Source: Chryseosolibacter sp044507775
GTDB lineage: Bacteria; Bacteroidota; Bacteroidia; Cytophagales; Cyclobacteriaceae
Assembly: GCA_044507775.1 (NCBI GenBank)
Contig: JBIQIY010000018.1
Location: 1-64,000 of the forward strand
Length of the DNA stretch: 64,000 nt
Direction of reading: 5' to 3'
Shown here in pieces: positions 1-9,769 of the stretch (its first letter is position 1; each line of letters starts with the position of its first letter). The translations under genes and the position numbers were made by a program. The notes beneath the pieces were generated by a model that was given only the letters and a program-made list of their open reading frames with translations, did not search any database and was not told where the DNA came from.

Positions 1-3000
1 CAGACCAGGAGCTGTGCAACGCGGTGAGCTTCACCCTTGGCGGAAACGTTCCGGGAACGGGAACAGGGGCCTGGAGCATAGTGGGCCCAGCGAATGGAGC
101 CACCGTCACGGCACCTTCTTCGCCGACGAGTACCGTCACCGGATTGAATGCCGGCTACAGTGTAACCCTGAGATGGAGGATCACAAACGGAACGTGCTCA
201 AACTTTGATGAAGTTGTTCTTACAAATAGCGAGAGCCCAACCGTTGCAATCGCGGGACCTGACCAGGAACAATGTAACAACCAAACCTTTTTCCTGGCGG
301 GAAACACTCCCGTTATAGGCATCGGCACCTGGACCATACAGGGTGCAGCCAACGGCGCAGTGATTACCAATATCAATTCTCCCACGACGACAGTCACAGG
401 ACTCATTGCCGGGAACAGCGTCACCGTGCGATGGACGATCAACAGCGGATCCTGCATCAGCTTTGACGATGTCGTATTGACCAATGACGTTGCTCCAACC
501 GTATCCGATGCAGGCCTTGATCAGCAGATATGTGGAAGTGTGACTACCCTGACGGCAAATACCCCGGGAGTTGGATCCGGAACCTGGACGATTATCAGCG
601 GGGTTGGAGGCACTGTCACCACGCCAACAGATCCAAACAGCGAATTCACCGGAACGGCTGGCAACACCTATGTGTTGCGCTGGACATTAACCAACGGGTT
701 GTGTACGACTATTGACGAAGTGCAAATCGCGTTGAAGCGCATTCCGGATGTCGCAGCCAGTCCGGAAGCCATTTGTTCCGGCAATATTACTAACATTTCG
801 ATAACCAATCCGAATGCGGTTCCGGGCACGACGTTTAGCTGGATAATTCAAAGTATTTCGAATGTCTCAGGCGCGGCGCCGGGAAGCAGTAACCTGATCA
901 GTCAGACGTTGACCGCCACGGATGGCACAACACCGGGAACTGTTACATACCGGATTACGCCCTCTGCTAATGGATGTTCCGGAACTTCCTTGGATGTAAC
1001 CGTTACAGTCAATCCGACACCCGTCATAACAACGCCGGCGGGCAGTCTCGTACAAGTTATCTGCAGTGAGGATGCCTTGAATTTTACTCCGACCTCCACG
1101 GTGGCGACTACCACCTATTCCTGGACGGCAACGTTCACGGGCAGCCTTACAGGAGTATCCGGATCTGGCGTAGGAGCAATCACAGACGTGCCGATCAACA
1201 CCTCCAATACTTCGGGTACGATCACGTATGTGATAAAACCGGAAGTTTCCGGGTGCTTTGGTACTTCCGTAAACTACGTGGTTACCGTCAGACCCAAGCC
1301 GGATGTTGCCGCGATGGATCAGGGTATTTGCTCCGGGAACGCGACGTCAGTTGTTCTTACGAACCCCAACAATGTGGCGGGAACGACTTTCACGTGGGTT
1401 GTGCAAAGCAGTACAAATGTCAACGGCGCTGTCGCGGGGTCGGGCAGTAACATTGGACAAGTCCTGACGAGTGCCGACGGTACCTCTTCCGGCACAGTGG
1501 TGTACCGGATCACGCCGCAGGCCAACGGATGTGCAGGCGATCCTGTTGACGTCACCGTTACAGTTACGCCGGTACCTGTCATTACCAACAACCCGGCGGA
1601 TTTCTCCAAGCAGATATGTAGTGGGGTTCCTTTGAATTTCACGCCGACCGCCACGTTCGGTGGTGCGTTATTTACATGGGCGACAACTATTAACGGTCCC
1701 ATCGATCCGTTGTCCGTTACCGGTATCGGATCCGGCGCCATCACCGACACACCGGTGAACAATGGAAATGTAGAGGGAACGGTAACATATCACATCACAC
1801 CGAATTACAACGGATGCAACGGAACTCCTATTGATCTTGTGGTAACGGTTAAGCCGCTGCCGACAGCTTCAGCATCCGACTTTACGATATGCAGTGGTCA
1901 GACGGCTTTTATCACCATTGATCCCACTCCGAACAATGTGGCGGGTACGACTTTCTCGTGGACGGCTTTGCCGAGCGCCAATATAACCGGCGCAACGAAT
2001 GGCAACGGGTCACTCATCAATCAGTTGCTGACAACCACTGACGCGTCCATCGGTACCGTCACCTATACCATTACGCCATTTGCCAACGGGTGTTCAGGTC
2101 CCGTTGAAAACGTCTTTGCAACTGTCAATCCGATCGCGACCGTGAACGCGGGCGCGGATTTCCCGCTTTGCGAACCTGCATCTTTCCCGATTACGGGTGA
2201 TATCGGAGGAAGCGCAACAGTGGGAACCTGGTCTATTGTTGCTGGCGCAGGGTCTATTTCGACAAGCAGCACCGCAGGCGGTGTTGTGACGGCGACTTAT
2301 ACAGTCGGAGCTGCGGATGTTGGCAACACAGTAACCCTGAGACTTACTACAAATGATCCTGATGCAGCCGGCCCTTGTTCCATCGTAATGGATGATGTTA
2401 TCGTGACGATCAACCGCGCTCCACGCGTAACAGTGCCGCCGGATTTTGTTGTCTGTGAACCGCTCTCGATCCCGTTGACGGGAGATCTTGATCCCAGCGC
2501 GACCGCGGGTTCCTGGAGTGTTCTTTCCGGGGGCGGTGTGCTCTCAGTCAGCAGTATTACGGGCGATATTGTGACTGCCAACTATGTGCCATCGGCGGGC
2601 GATGTTGGGAACACAGTTTCCTTCCGCCTGACTACAAATGATCCGGATGGTTTTGGTCCCTGCGCTCCGGCCTCCGATGACATTACAATCACGATCAATG
2701 AATCCGCCAAAGTAGATGCCGGTCCCCCCATCGTCATCTGCGAAGACAAGGTTGTTGAATTGCAGGGAACAACCGCGGGTCAAACCTCCACTGTGTTGTG
2801 GAGCGGAGGAAGTGGCGCCTCCCGGTTTACCGATGTTGCCAGCCCGGAATCGGACTACAACCTGACCCCTGCTGATATATCCGCAGGATCCATAATCCTT
2901 ACGCTGACCACGAATGACCCGGACGGCGCCGGACCTTGTACTCAGGTATCCGACCAGGTGAGTGTAACAATCAATAAGCTTCCGGAATTGCTCTTGACAG

Positions 3001-5765
3001 GTCTGGCAGGTTCGTATGCGGAAAACGACCCGGTGGAATTCCTAACCGGTTTTCCGACACCCGGAATATTTACGGGACCGGGTATTCTCGCGGGAACAAA
3101 CCAGTTCGACCCGGACAACGCGGGAATCGGCATAAAGACCATTACGTATAGCCATACCGATGCGCACGGGTGTACGAACTCAAAATCCGCTGTGACGATT
3201 GTGAACCCTGTTACAGATGTCGACTTTAATATTGAAGAGCCAAGTGACGTGGATGGCCTCGACCGTCTGGTGATCTGCGAGAATTCGGGGACCAATAACC
3301 TGCTGAGACTTGTGGGTATTCCCGAGTGGGATGACCCGTCGTCCGATAAGGCCAATACATTTTTCCGCAGCCTGGATCCGGTACTACAACCCCGTATCAT
3401 ATTCGATGGATCGGATTTCCTCATTAACACGAAGGATCTTCCGGGTGGCACTTATGAGATCCAGTATATTTTTACGAATACGCTGAATGCCACGAATACA
3501 TTAACAAGATTCCTGGTCGTCAACTCGGCACCGAAGGCTGTCATTGCTGTGCCGAACAGTTGTATCGAAGACGTGATCACCTATCAGGACAACTCGACGA
3601 TTCCCAATAACAAGTCGGGCGGATCGATAACCTCCTGGTCGTGGACGTATGGCGAGGGCGGGAATGGAAATGATGGCACGTCGCAAAACCCCACGTATAA
3701 ATATATATCACAGGGTTTCAAGACGCTGTCACTGCGGGTTACGACCGATCAGGGATGTGTGCATGACACGACACGAGTAATCCGGGTGAGTGATCCTCCA
3801 AAACCTGATTTCACCTGGAGCAAGATTTGTGTTGAGACTGAAACTACCGAGTTTAAGGATCTGTCAAATCCCGGAATTGGAAATATTATTCAGTACTCAT
3901 GGAATTTTGCAGACGGAGACACGCTGGGTTACGGAGTGCCCGTGAAAGCTGTCCCGGCCGGAAAACACGGCGGCAAGACCTCAAATACTTATAAAGATCC
4001 TCATCACCGGTACAGTGACTTCCAGGTCTACAACGTAAAACTATCTATCAAGACGGATGATGGATGCGAGAATACAATCACCAAGCGCATCTTTATCCTG
4101 GATTATGGCAAGCCTACGCCGACGATGGGATATTATGAGAATTTTGAACAGGGCAAAGGTACGTGGGTGGAGACCTCATCGCATAACGCCGCGGCGAAGG
4201 CGGGTCAGTACAGTTGGGTGTTTGGTACTCCTGCCGGGGATGAGATTAATTCTGCTTACTCGGGCGTCAACGCGTGGTGGACGGGCGGTAACCCCGATGC
4301 TGCAACTGACTTCAGCACGTATTATCACAACGACAGCACGGAAGTAACAGGCCCATGCCTCGACCTAACCGGTATTGAGCGACCGATGATTTCCCTTAAC
4401 TACTGGTCTCACTCGCAGGAAAACTTTGACGGCGCCGTGGTTCAGTATTCTACCAACGGCGGATCCACATGGCGGACCGTCGGTGACGCTGAAAAACGCG
4501 GCATCAACTGGTACAATAGCAAGAATATTCCGGGAGCGCCAGGCGGGCAGGACAACTTTGCATGGTCAGGCAAGACATATGGCTGGAGAAACGCGCGATT
4601 TAATCTCGACCAGATTCCGATGGCGGAGAGAGACCTGGTGGTGTTCCGGATCGCATTCGGTAGCAACAATGACAACCTCCCCGACAGTGTTCTGAACGGA
4701 TTTGCATTCGATGACATTTACATTGGGGAAAAGAAACGAACTGTTCTGGTTGAACAGTTTGTAAACAGCAATAGCAGCATCAGTAATCAGGCGCGAACAT
4801 ACCTTGATAACCTTTACAATGCTCAAACTGCATCTGGCGGAAAACTAACGTCTGATTTTGTCAGCCTGCAGTATCACATTGCCAAAGGCGGATTTGACCA
4901 GCTCAATGATGATAATCCGACAGACCCGAACAGCCGCGCGTTTATTTATAACCTGGATACTCCGCCGGTCACGGTAATGGATGGCATTCTCGGACCTTCG
5001 CCGTACAATGGGGCCAATAATGTGGTGCCGTTGTTCAACGGGGATCATGCGCTCATCAACGCGGTGGAAGTCGATCGTCGGGCTCTTGATGATCCGAAAT
5101 TCCTTATCAATGTTTCAATGGATATGTCGCAATCGGCGTTGACACCGCTCGTCGGCGATGTCACCTTCACCTTCATCGACTCTACCGCTAACATCACTAC
5201 TCCGGTCGTACTGCATGCCGCGCTTGTCGAAGGTGATATTTCCGGCAACAGAAACGTTTTACGCAAGCTGTTGTGGGGAAGTGGCGGAAGAACGGAAAAC
5301 AGAACCTGGCTCGAAGGTGAGCAGCTTACGGTTCATTTTGACTATGCGGTCGACGTGCCGATTACAAATCCAAATAACCTGTATCTGATCACCTTTGTTC
5401 AGGATAAACTGACCGGTTATATTCTTCAGGCTTCCGTTACGAAAGCTCCTGCCAAGAATGGAGCAACGCCTGTGGGAATTGAAGACCGTCCTTTTGATGC
5501 CGAAATCAGTACCATAAACGTATACCCGAACCCCGCGTCAAAGGAGGTGAACTTCGCCCTTGGAAACCCCCTGACGCGCGATTATACCTACCGCATTATC
5601 GATCAGCGCGGTGTGACTATCCTGGAAGGAAACCTCAATCATGATCTGCGAACTCCACAGTCGATAGAACTCGATGCGCTCTCAAACGGGATTTATTTCG
5701 TACAATTCAGAACGGCGGATAGGGTGGTCGTTTACAGGAAGCTGGCCGTGATGAATAGACGGTAG
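1..5765 (+). CDS. Giant PKD/Ig-like repeat surface protein with T9SS sorting domain (5' end outside window)
   Basis: The frame is open from base 3, so the true start lies upstream; more than 1,900 residues are visible. Repeated Ig/PKD-like modules fill about 3-3200: three of a 'DQxxC...GTGTWTI' type, then alternating modules beginning with an ICSG motif (about 741-2135), then three with 'CEP' or 'CED' motifs. A PKD domain follows near 3530-3790, and a jelly-roll-like segment (ENFEQGKGTW...) near 4135-4720. A segment starting VLVEQF near 4741 resembles the Omp28/thioredoxin-like fold but lacks a CxxC. The C-terminus (about 5515-5765) has VYPNP and ends in a basic residue cluster, the classic type A T9SS domain. 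It is probably secreted and surface-attached, with an adhesive or structural role (inferred). No catalytic motif is seen. It converges with the kinase gene downstream. Confidence 0.9.
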   Translation, partial: DQELCNAVSFTLGGNVPGTGTGAWSIVGPANGATVTAPSSPTSTVTGLNAGYSVTLRWRITNGTCSNFDEVVLTNSESPTVAIAGPDQEQCNNQTFFLAGNTPVIGIGTWTIQGAANGAVITNINSPTTTVTGLIAGNSVTVRWTINSGSCISFDDVVLTNDVAPTVSDAGLDQQICGSVTTLTANTPGVGSGTWTIISGVGGTVTTPTDPNSEFTGTAGNTYVLRWTLTNGLCTTIDEVQIALKRIPDVAASPEAICSGNITNISITNPNAVPGTTFSWIIQSISNVSGAAPGSSNLISQTLTATDGTTPGTVTYRITPSANGCSGTSLDVTVTVNPTPVITTPAGSLVQVICSEDALNFTPTSTVATTTYSWTATFTGSLTGVSGSGVGAITDVPINTSNTSGTITYVIKPEVSGCFGTSVNYVVTVRPKPDVAAMDQGICSGNATSVVLTNPNNVAGTTFTWVVQSSTNVNGAVAGSGSNIGQVLTSADGTSSGTVVYRITPQANGCAGDPVDVTVTVTPVPVITNNPADFSKQICSGVPLNFTPTATFGGALFTWATTINGPIDPLSVTGIGSGAITDTPVNNGNVEGTVTYHITPNYNGCNGTPIDLVVTVKPLPTASASDFTICSGQTAFITIDPTPNNVAGTTFSWTALPSANITGATNGNGSLINQLLTTTDASIGTVTYTITPFANGCSGPVENVFATVNPIATVNAGADFPLCEPASFPITGDIGGSATVGTWSIVAGAGSISTSSTAGGVVTATYTVGAADVGNTVTLRLTTNDPDAAGPCSIVMDDVIVTINRAPRVTVPPDFVVCEPLSIPLTGDLDPSATAGSWSVLSGGGVLSVSSITGDIVTANYVPSAGDVGNTVSFRLTTNDPDGFGPCAPASDDITITINESAKVDAGPPIVICEDKVVELQGTTAGQTSTVLWSGGSGASRFTDVASPESDYNLTPADISAGSIILTLTTNDPDGAGPCTQVSDQVSVTINKLPELLLTGLAGSYAENDPVEFLTGFPTPGIFTGPGILAGTNQFDPDNAGIGIKTITYSHTDAHGCTNSKSAVTIVNPVTDVDFNIEEPSDVDGLDRLVICENSGTNNLLRLVGIPEWDDPSSDKANTFFRSLDPVLQPRIIFDGSDFLINTKDLPGGTYEIQYIFTNTLNATNTLTRFLVVNSAPKAVIAVPNSCIEDVITYQDNSTIPNNKSGGSITSWSWTYGEGGNGNDGTSQNPTYKYISQGFKTLSLRVTTDQGCVHDTTRVIRVSDPPKPDFTWSKICVETETTEFKDLSNPGIGNIIQYSWNFADGDTLGYGVPVKAVPAGKHGGKTSNTYKDPHHRYSDFQVYNVKLSIKTDDGCENTITKRIFILDYGKPTPTMGYYENFEQGKGTWVETSSHNAAAKAGQYSWVFGTPAGDEINSAYSGVNAWWTGGNPDAATDFSTYYHNDSTEVTGPCLDLTGIERPMISLNYWSHSQENFDGAVVQYSTNGGSTWRTVGDAEKRGINWYNSKNIPGAPGGQDNFAWSGKTYGWRNARFNLDQIPMAERDLVVFRIAFGSNNDNLPDSVLNGFAFDDIYIGEKKRTVLVEQFVNSNSSISNQARTYLDNLYNAQTASGGKLTSDFVSLQYHIAKGGFDQLNDDNPTDPNSRAFIYNLDTPPVTVMDGILGPSPYNGANNVVPLFNGDHALINAVEVDRRALDDPKFLINVSMDMSQSALTPLVGDVTFTFIDSTANITTPVVLHAALVEGDISGNRNVLRKLLWGSGGRTENRTWLEGEQLTVHFDYAVDVPITNPNNLYLITFVQDKLTGYILQASVTKAPAKNGATPVGIEDRPFDAEISTINVYPNPASKEVNFALGNPLTRDYTYRIIDQRGVTILEGNLNHDLRTPQSIELDALSNGIYFVQFRTADRVVVYRKLAVMNRR
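741..2136 (+). repeat. Alternating A-B-A-B-A protein-repeat modules inside the giant surface gene
   Basis: Five modules of about 270-285 bp follow each other. A modules begin near 741, 1290 and 1855 and share ICSG, NxVxGTTFxW and GxVTYxITPxANGC. B modules begin near 1019 and 1570 and share ICS, LNFTPT and GAITDxPxN. The pattern looks like duplication of an A+B pair. DNA identity between copies is moderate, so the duplication is not recent. Confidence 0.7.
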
Positions 5766-5769
5766 GGGA

Positions 5770-5811
5770 GTTGTAAGTTGTAAGTTCTAAGTTTGGAGTT
5801 CTAAGTTTTGG
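5770..5811. repeat. Degenerate 7-bp tandem array (GTTNTAA type)
   Basis: Six heptamers lie head to tail: GTTGTAA, GTTGTAA, GTTCTAA, GTTTGGA, GTTCTAA, GTTTTGG. The array fills the gap between two convergent genes and runs 11 bp into the 3' end of the kinase gene, where it encodes the last residues and stop. No function is known to me. Compare the arrays at 27167 and 51494. Confidence 0.75.
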
Positions 5812-7726
5812 AGACGAGTTCTTTTTCAAGGTCGGTGATGACGGCGTTGCAGTCTGCTACAAACTCTTCGGTAATCCGCGACAGCGCCGATAGATTTGTT
5901 TTCTCGCCGGCGTTTTCCTCAATATAGAACACGGTCTTGCGCAGGTCGTCTATGCCCATCAGGCTGAAAGAGGGCTTGATCTGGTGTGCGAGCTGTGAGA
6001 GTCGGCTCCAGTTCTCCTGTGCAAGCGATTCCTTCATCTCTTCCAGTACAGGTGGAAGGGTTTGAACGAAAGTCTGAATCATTTCCTGCAGGAACTCCTG
6101 ATTGTTGTCGGATATCGACCGGAGATAGCCCAGGTCAAAGGAATTTTTTGGTGTAACAACAGCTTTGTTTGCGAGACCATTCTTCGGCGTCTTGATCCTG
6201 AGGTCCTTGAATATCTTGCCATAAAGATCGTCCGGAGTAAACGGCTTTGGCAGGTAGTCGTTCATTCCGGATGCGAGGCAGCGCTCAATATCGGTCTTGG
6301 TCGCATTTGCCGTCAGCGCCACAATGGGTACCTCATGCATGCGCGAGTTCAGCAAGCGGATGGCCCGTGTAGCCTCGTAGCCATCCATGACAGGCATTTG
6401 AACATCCATTAGCACCACGTCGTAAGCGTTGTACTTTACTTTTTCAATGGCAACCAGCCCGTTCTCCGCGACATCTACCGAGCAGTGCCACTGCTGAAGA
6501 ATGCTCTTGGCGTAGAGGCGGTTGATATCGTTATCCTCGACGAGCAGCACCCGCATCCCCTGGAGTTCTTTGCTGGTAATAGCATTTGACGCCTTGGGCA
6601 GGCGGGTCTTCTTAAGACGCTCTGATTTGCCGAAGGCGTAAGGGATTCTGACAATAAAGTTTGACCCCTTGTGTTCTTCACTTCTGACCTCTATGGTACC
6701 GTGTTGCAATCCCACGAGTTGTTTTACGATCGTAAGGCCAAGCCCACTGCCACCGTATTTGCGGGTGACGCTGGCGTCAGCCTGGCTAAAACTTTCGAAG
6801 ATAGTATCGACTTTATCCGAAGGCACTCCCACACCGGTATCGATGACCTGGATCTTGACGACACATCCCGTTTTTTTCTTTTGCTCGACCGAACAGAGTA
6901 TACTGATGTGCCCCGCGTGAGTGAACTTCACAGCATTACTGATCAGATTGATGAGGATTTGGTTTAGACGAACCGGGTCGCCAATAAGGATGCGGTTTAT
7001 CGATGGCTGCAGTTTGTAATCGAGGGAGAGCTTTTTCTCTTTCGCCTGGTAGGCAAACATTCCTACGACGGATGCGAGCAGGTCATGCAGATTAAACGGG
7101 ATCTTTTCAAAGCGGAGCTTTCCCGATTCGATGGCGGCGAGGTCGAGAATATCGTTGATGATGACTTTTAGGTTCTCGGCGGAGTGCTTGATGGCGTTCA
7201 GATAGGTGCCGCGCTCTTCCGGACTGGAGTCCTGGCTGAGCAATCCGGCCATCCCGGCGATACCGTTGATGGGGGTTCGGATCTCGTGACTAATGTTAGC
7301 CAGGAATTGTTCCTTCGCCTTTTGAAGGCGGACCAGTTCTTCCGCATCGCGCTTCCGCTGTGTTATATCGCGACAGTCGAGGATGAAGCCGTTCAATCCG
7401 GCTTTGTGCTTGAGGTTGATGGCGTTGAACTCCAGAAATTTATAAGACCGATCTTTGCACAGGAACTGGATTTCTACCTTCTCCGTATAGGCGCGCTTTT
7501 CGCTTTGCCTGAATTTTTTCTTAAGCTGATCAACCGATGCCGCAGGCACAAACTCAAAGATGTTCTTTCCATTCAGGATGCTACCGCGGTAGCCAAGGGT
7601 GCCTTTTACCGAGGAATTGTGATAATGGATATTGCCGTCGAAGTCGACGATAAAAATAAGGTCGGAACCATCCTCCACCACCGCCGAATAAAAAGACCCC
7701 TTACGGATGTACTGTTTGAAATTCAT
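5801..7726 (-). CDS. Hybrid sensor histidine kinase (PAS-HisKA-HATPase-REC-HPt)
   Basis: This 641-residue protein has no membrane segment, so it is probably a cytoplasmic sensor. Order: PAS domain (about 15-125); HisKA with the phosphoacceptor His147 in ISHEIRTP; HATPase with N-box NLISNAVKF, DTGVGV and GGSGLGL (about 245-365); receiver domain (about 391-508) with acceptor Asp441 in LMDVQMPVMDG; and a C-terminal HPt domain with His581 in AHQIKPSF. His-Asp-His within one chain gives a relay whose last His can pass phosphate to another receiver. The preceding gene encodes one: its stop overlaps this start in an ATGA, so the two are co-transcribed and probably act together. The PAS ligand is unknown. 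Confidence 0.93.
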   Translation of the reverse strand: MNFKQYIRKGSFYSAVVEDGSDLIFIVDFDGNIHYHNSSVKGTLGYRGSILNGKNIFEFVPAASVDQLKKKFRQSEKRAYTEKVEIQFLCKDRSYKFLEFNAINLKHKAGLNGFILDCRDITQRKRDAEELVRLQKAKEQFLANISHEIRTPINGIAGMAGLLSQDSSPEERGTYLNAIKHSAENLKVIINDILDLAAIESGKLRFEKIPFNLHDLLASVVGMFAYQAKEKKLSLDYKLQPSINRILIGDPVRLNQILINLISNAVKFTHAGHISILCSVEQKKKTGCVVKIQVIDTGVGVPSDKVDTIFESFSQADASVTRKYGGSGLGLTIVKQLVGLQHGTIEVRSEEHKGSNFIVRIPYAFGKSERLKKTRLPKASNAITSKELQGMRVLLVEDNDINRLYAKSILQQWHCSVDVAENGLVAIEKVKYNAYDVVLMDVQMPVMDGYEATRAIRLLNSRMHEVPIVALTANATKTDIERCLASGMNDYLPKPFTPDDLYGKIFKDLRIKTPKNGLANKAVVTPKNSFDLGYLRSISDNNQEFLQEMIQTFVQTLPPVLEEMKESLAQENWSRLSQLAHQIKPSFSLMGIDDLRKTVFYIEENAGEKTNLSALSRITEEFVADCNAVITDLEKELVSKT

Positions 7727-9084
7727 ATCCCGGCGGCTTCCATTTCCTTCAGATAGCGATACAGCGATGACTTGCCGACATCGAGTCTCTTGGCGACTTC
7801 CAGTACGTTGTTGTCGTATTTCGTCAGAAAATGGCGGATGATGCGATACATATATTGTTCCATGGTCATCTCCTGGTAAAGGAATGATTCAATACGCGTG
7901 GAAGTGTTGAAGCTGATGTCTGCCGCCTTGATCTCTTGGTCCGATGACATGACCGCTGCGAGCTCAATGATCGACTTCATCTCGCGGATGTTCCCGGGAA
8001 AAGGATACTGCATCAGTTTTTCCTGCGCTTCCTGGCTGATCTTGAGTCGCGGCATCTGATTGTCTTTCGTGAACTGATCCAGGAAATGTTTGGCGATCAG
8101 TATGACGTCGCTGCCCCTTTCGCGCAAGGGTGGAAGGTGAATGGGTAATCCGAGCAGACGATAGTACAGGTCCTCGCGGAATCTTCCGGCCTTTACTTCC
8201 TCCGCCAGGTCTTTATGGGTAGCCGAGATGATGCGGACATCCAGCTTGATCACCTGGTTTCCGCCGATCCGCGTCACTTCGCGTTCCTGCAGAACGCGCA
8301 GCATCTTTGCCTGGAGGCTTGCTTCCATGTCACCGATCTCATCGAGGAAAATTGTGCCTCCGTCTGCTTCTTCGAATTTTCCGATTCTGCGGGTCATGGC
8401 GCCGGTGAAAGCGCCCTTTTCGTGGCCGAATAATTCACTCTCGATCAGCTCCCGGGGAATGGCGGCGATGTTAACCGCGACAAACGGCTTGTTCTTTCGT
8501 TTTGAATTATAGTGAATCGCCTTCGCGATGAGTTCCTTTCCTGTACCGGTTTCGCCGGATACGGATACCGAAATATTTGTCGTGCATGCTTTCTCGAGTA
8601 AGCCGAAGATCTTCTTGATAGCCGGACTCATGCCCACAATACTCTTCTCGAATTCGTATTTTTCGGAGATTTCCTTCTTCAGTTCGGTGATCTCCTTCAT
8701 CAGGGATGTCTTCCTCCGCGCGTTGTTGATCGAATTGATGATTCGCTCTTTCGTTTCCTGGTCCTTCGTTATATAGTCATACGCGCCCAGTTTGAGTAGT
8801 TCTACGGCCGTTCCGATTTTTTCCTGTGCCGAGACGATTATTACATTGATATTAGGATCGTGCGTACGGATCTGGTGCAACACCTTCTCGCCCGGCATAT
8901 CTGGCAACGAGTAATCGAGGGTTATCACGGCGGGATTCTTGTGAAGGTTGCTGAGGCAATCCTTTCCCGAGGTAAAGAACTCAACCTCATAATCCGGATT
9001 AAGACTCAGGACGTATTTCAGAAATTTGGTATAAGCCGGGTCATCCTCAACGACAAAAATTTTGACCGGATCCTTCTCGTACAT
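7723..9084 (-). CDS. NtrC-family sigma-54-dependent response regulator
   Basis: The 453-residue protein has the standard order. A receiver domain (about 6-120) carries the acidic pair E13-D14 and phosphoacceptor Asp57 (TLDYSLPDMPG). An AAA+ domain carries Walker A GETGTGKE (177-184), the sigma-54 contact loop GAFTGA (224-229) and Walker B GTIFLDEIGD. A Fis-type helix-turn-helix sits at the C-terminus (about 408-453, VGKSSLYRYLKEM). It should activate RpoN promoters after phosphorylation, most likely by the HPt domain of the kinase encoded by the next gene (4-bp overlap). Its targets are not evident here; I found no clear -24/-12 promoter in the window. Confidence 0.95.
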   Translation of the reverse strand: MYEKDPVKIFVVEDDPAYTKFLKYVLSLNPDYEVEFFTSGKDCLSNLHKNPAVITLDYSLPDMPGEKVLHQIRTHDPNINVIIVSAQEKIGTAVELLKLGAYDYITKDQETKERIINSINNARRKTSLMKEITELKKEISEKYEFEKSIVGMSPAIKKIFGLLEKACTTNISVSVSGETGTGKELIAKAIHYNSKRKNKPFVAVNIAAIPRELIESELFGHEKGAFTGAMTRRIGKFEEADGGTIFLDEIGDMEASLQAKMLRVLQEREVTRIGGNQVIKLDVRIISATHKDLAEEVKAGRFREDLYYRLLGLPIHLPPLRERGSDVILIAKHFLDQFTKDNQMPRLKISQEAQEKLMQYPFPGNIREMKSIIELAAVMSSDQEIKAADISFNTSTRIESFLYQEMTMEQYMYRIIRHFLTKYDNNVLEVAKRLDVGKSSLYRYLKEMEAAGI

Positions 9085-9136
9085 GCGCGGGGTGTTGATG
9101 GGTAAATATAAAGTTAATCTAACGGAAAGAATCTTA

Positions 9137-9144
9137 CAAAAATA
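9137..9144 (-). promoter_or_regulatory. Candidate -7 element for the regulator-kinase operon
   Basis: Read on the minus strand the bases are TATTTTTG, an exact match to the Bacteroidota -7 consensus TAnnTTTG. It lies 52 bp upstream of the regulator's start codon. The expected TTTG 19 bp further upstream is not present, so support is partial. Confidence 0.35.
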
Positions 9145-9208
9145 GAGTTTAATCCAAAGCCTATTCGCCCTAATTTAGTTATTTGCAGCCCAATCATCAC
9201 TTTATTTC

Positions 9209-9766
9209 ATGAATCAATCGTGGTTCGGGAGCTCTGTCGTTCCTTTCCGGTTAGTTTTTCTCATGTGGGCGTCGTTTTACCTCGAGTTCTTCTACGGCTG
9301 GCCGTTGAGCGCTTTCGGAATCGTTCCATGGACGGCGACAGGACTGATCGGCATATTTACCGCGCCGCTGTTGCATGGAAGCCTGCAGCATCTTGTCTCG
9401 AACACAATTCCTCTATTGTTCCTGGGCACAATCTTGTTCTTTTTCTATGAACGAATTGCCGGAACCGTCTTTTTCCGCTCCTATTTCTGGACTAACATTC
9501 TGGTCTGGATCTTCGGCCGGCAGGAAGCCAACCACATTGGCGCCAGCGGTGTGATTTACGGTCTTGCTTTCTTTTTGATATTTTTCGGAATTTTCCGGCG
9601 AGACTTCCTTTCGATGGTGATCTCGCTGGTGGTGGTGGTGTTATACGGGGGCGTAATTTATGGAGTGCTGCCCACAGACCCCCGCGTTTCATGGGAGTCT
9701 CATTTCTCCGGTGCGCTTGTAGGAATTTACACAGCCATCGGACTGAGTTCACAAAAAAAAGTGTGA
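9209..9766 (+). CDS. Rhomboid family intramembrane serine protease
   Basis: A 185-residue polytopic membrane protein. It shows the rhomboid signature: HGSLQHLVSN (residues 56-65, His and Asn of the oxyanion region), catalytic Ser113 in GASGVIYG, and catalytic His165 in SWESHFSGALVG. Rhomboids cleave transmembrane segments within the bilayer. The substrate cannot be deduced. It is compact (six-helix type), with no extra domain, and is followed 3 bp later by holA, so the two are probably co-transcribed. It diverges from the response regulator gene. Confidence 0.9.
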   Translation: MNQSWFGSSVVPFRLVFLMWASFYLEFFYGWPLSAFGIVPWTATGLIGIFTAPLLHGSLQHLVSNTIPLLFLGTILFFFYERIAGTVFFRSYFWTNILVWIFGRQEANHIGASGVIYGLAFFLIFFGIFRRDFLSMVISLVVVVLYGGVIYGVLPTDPRVSWESHFSGALVGIYTAIGLSSQKKV

Positions 9767-9769
9767 CGC

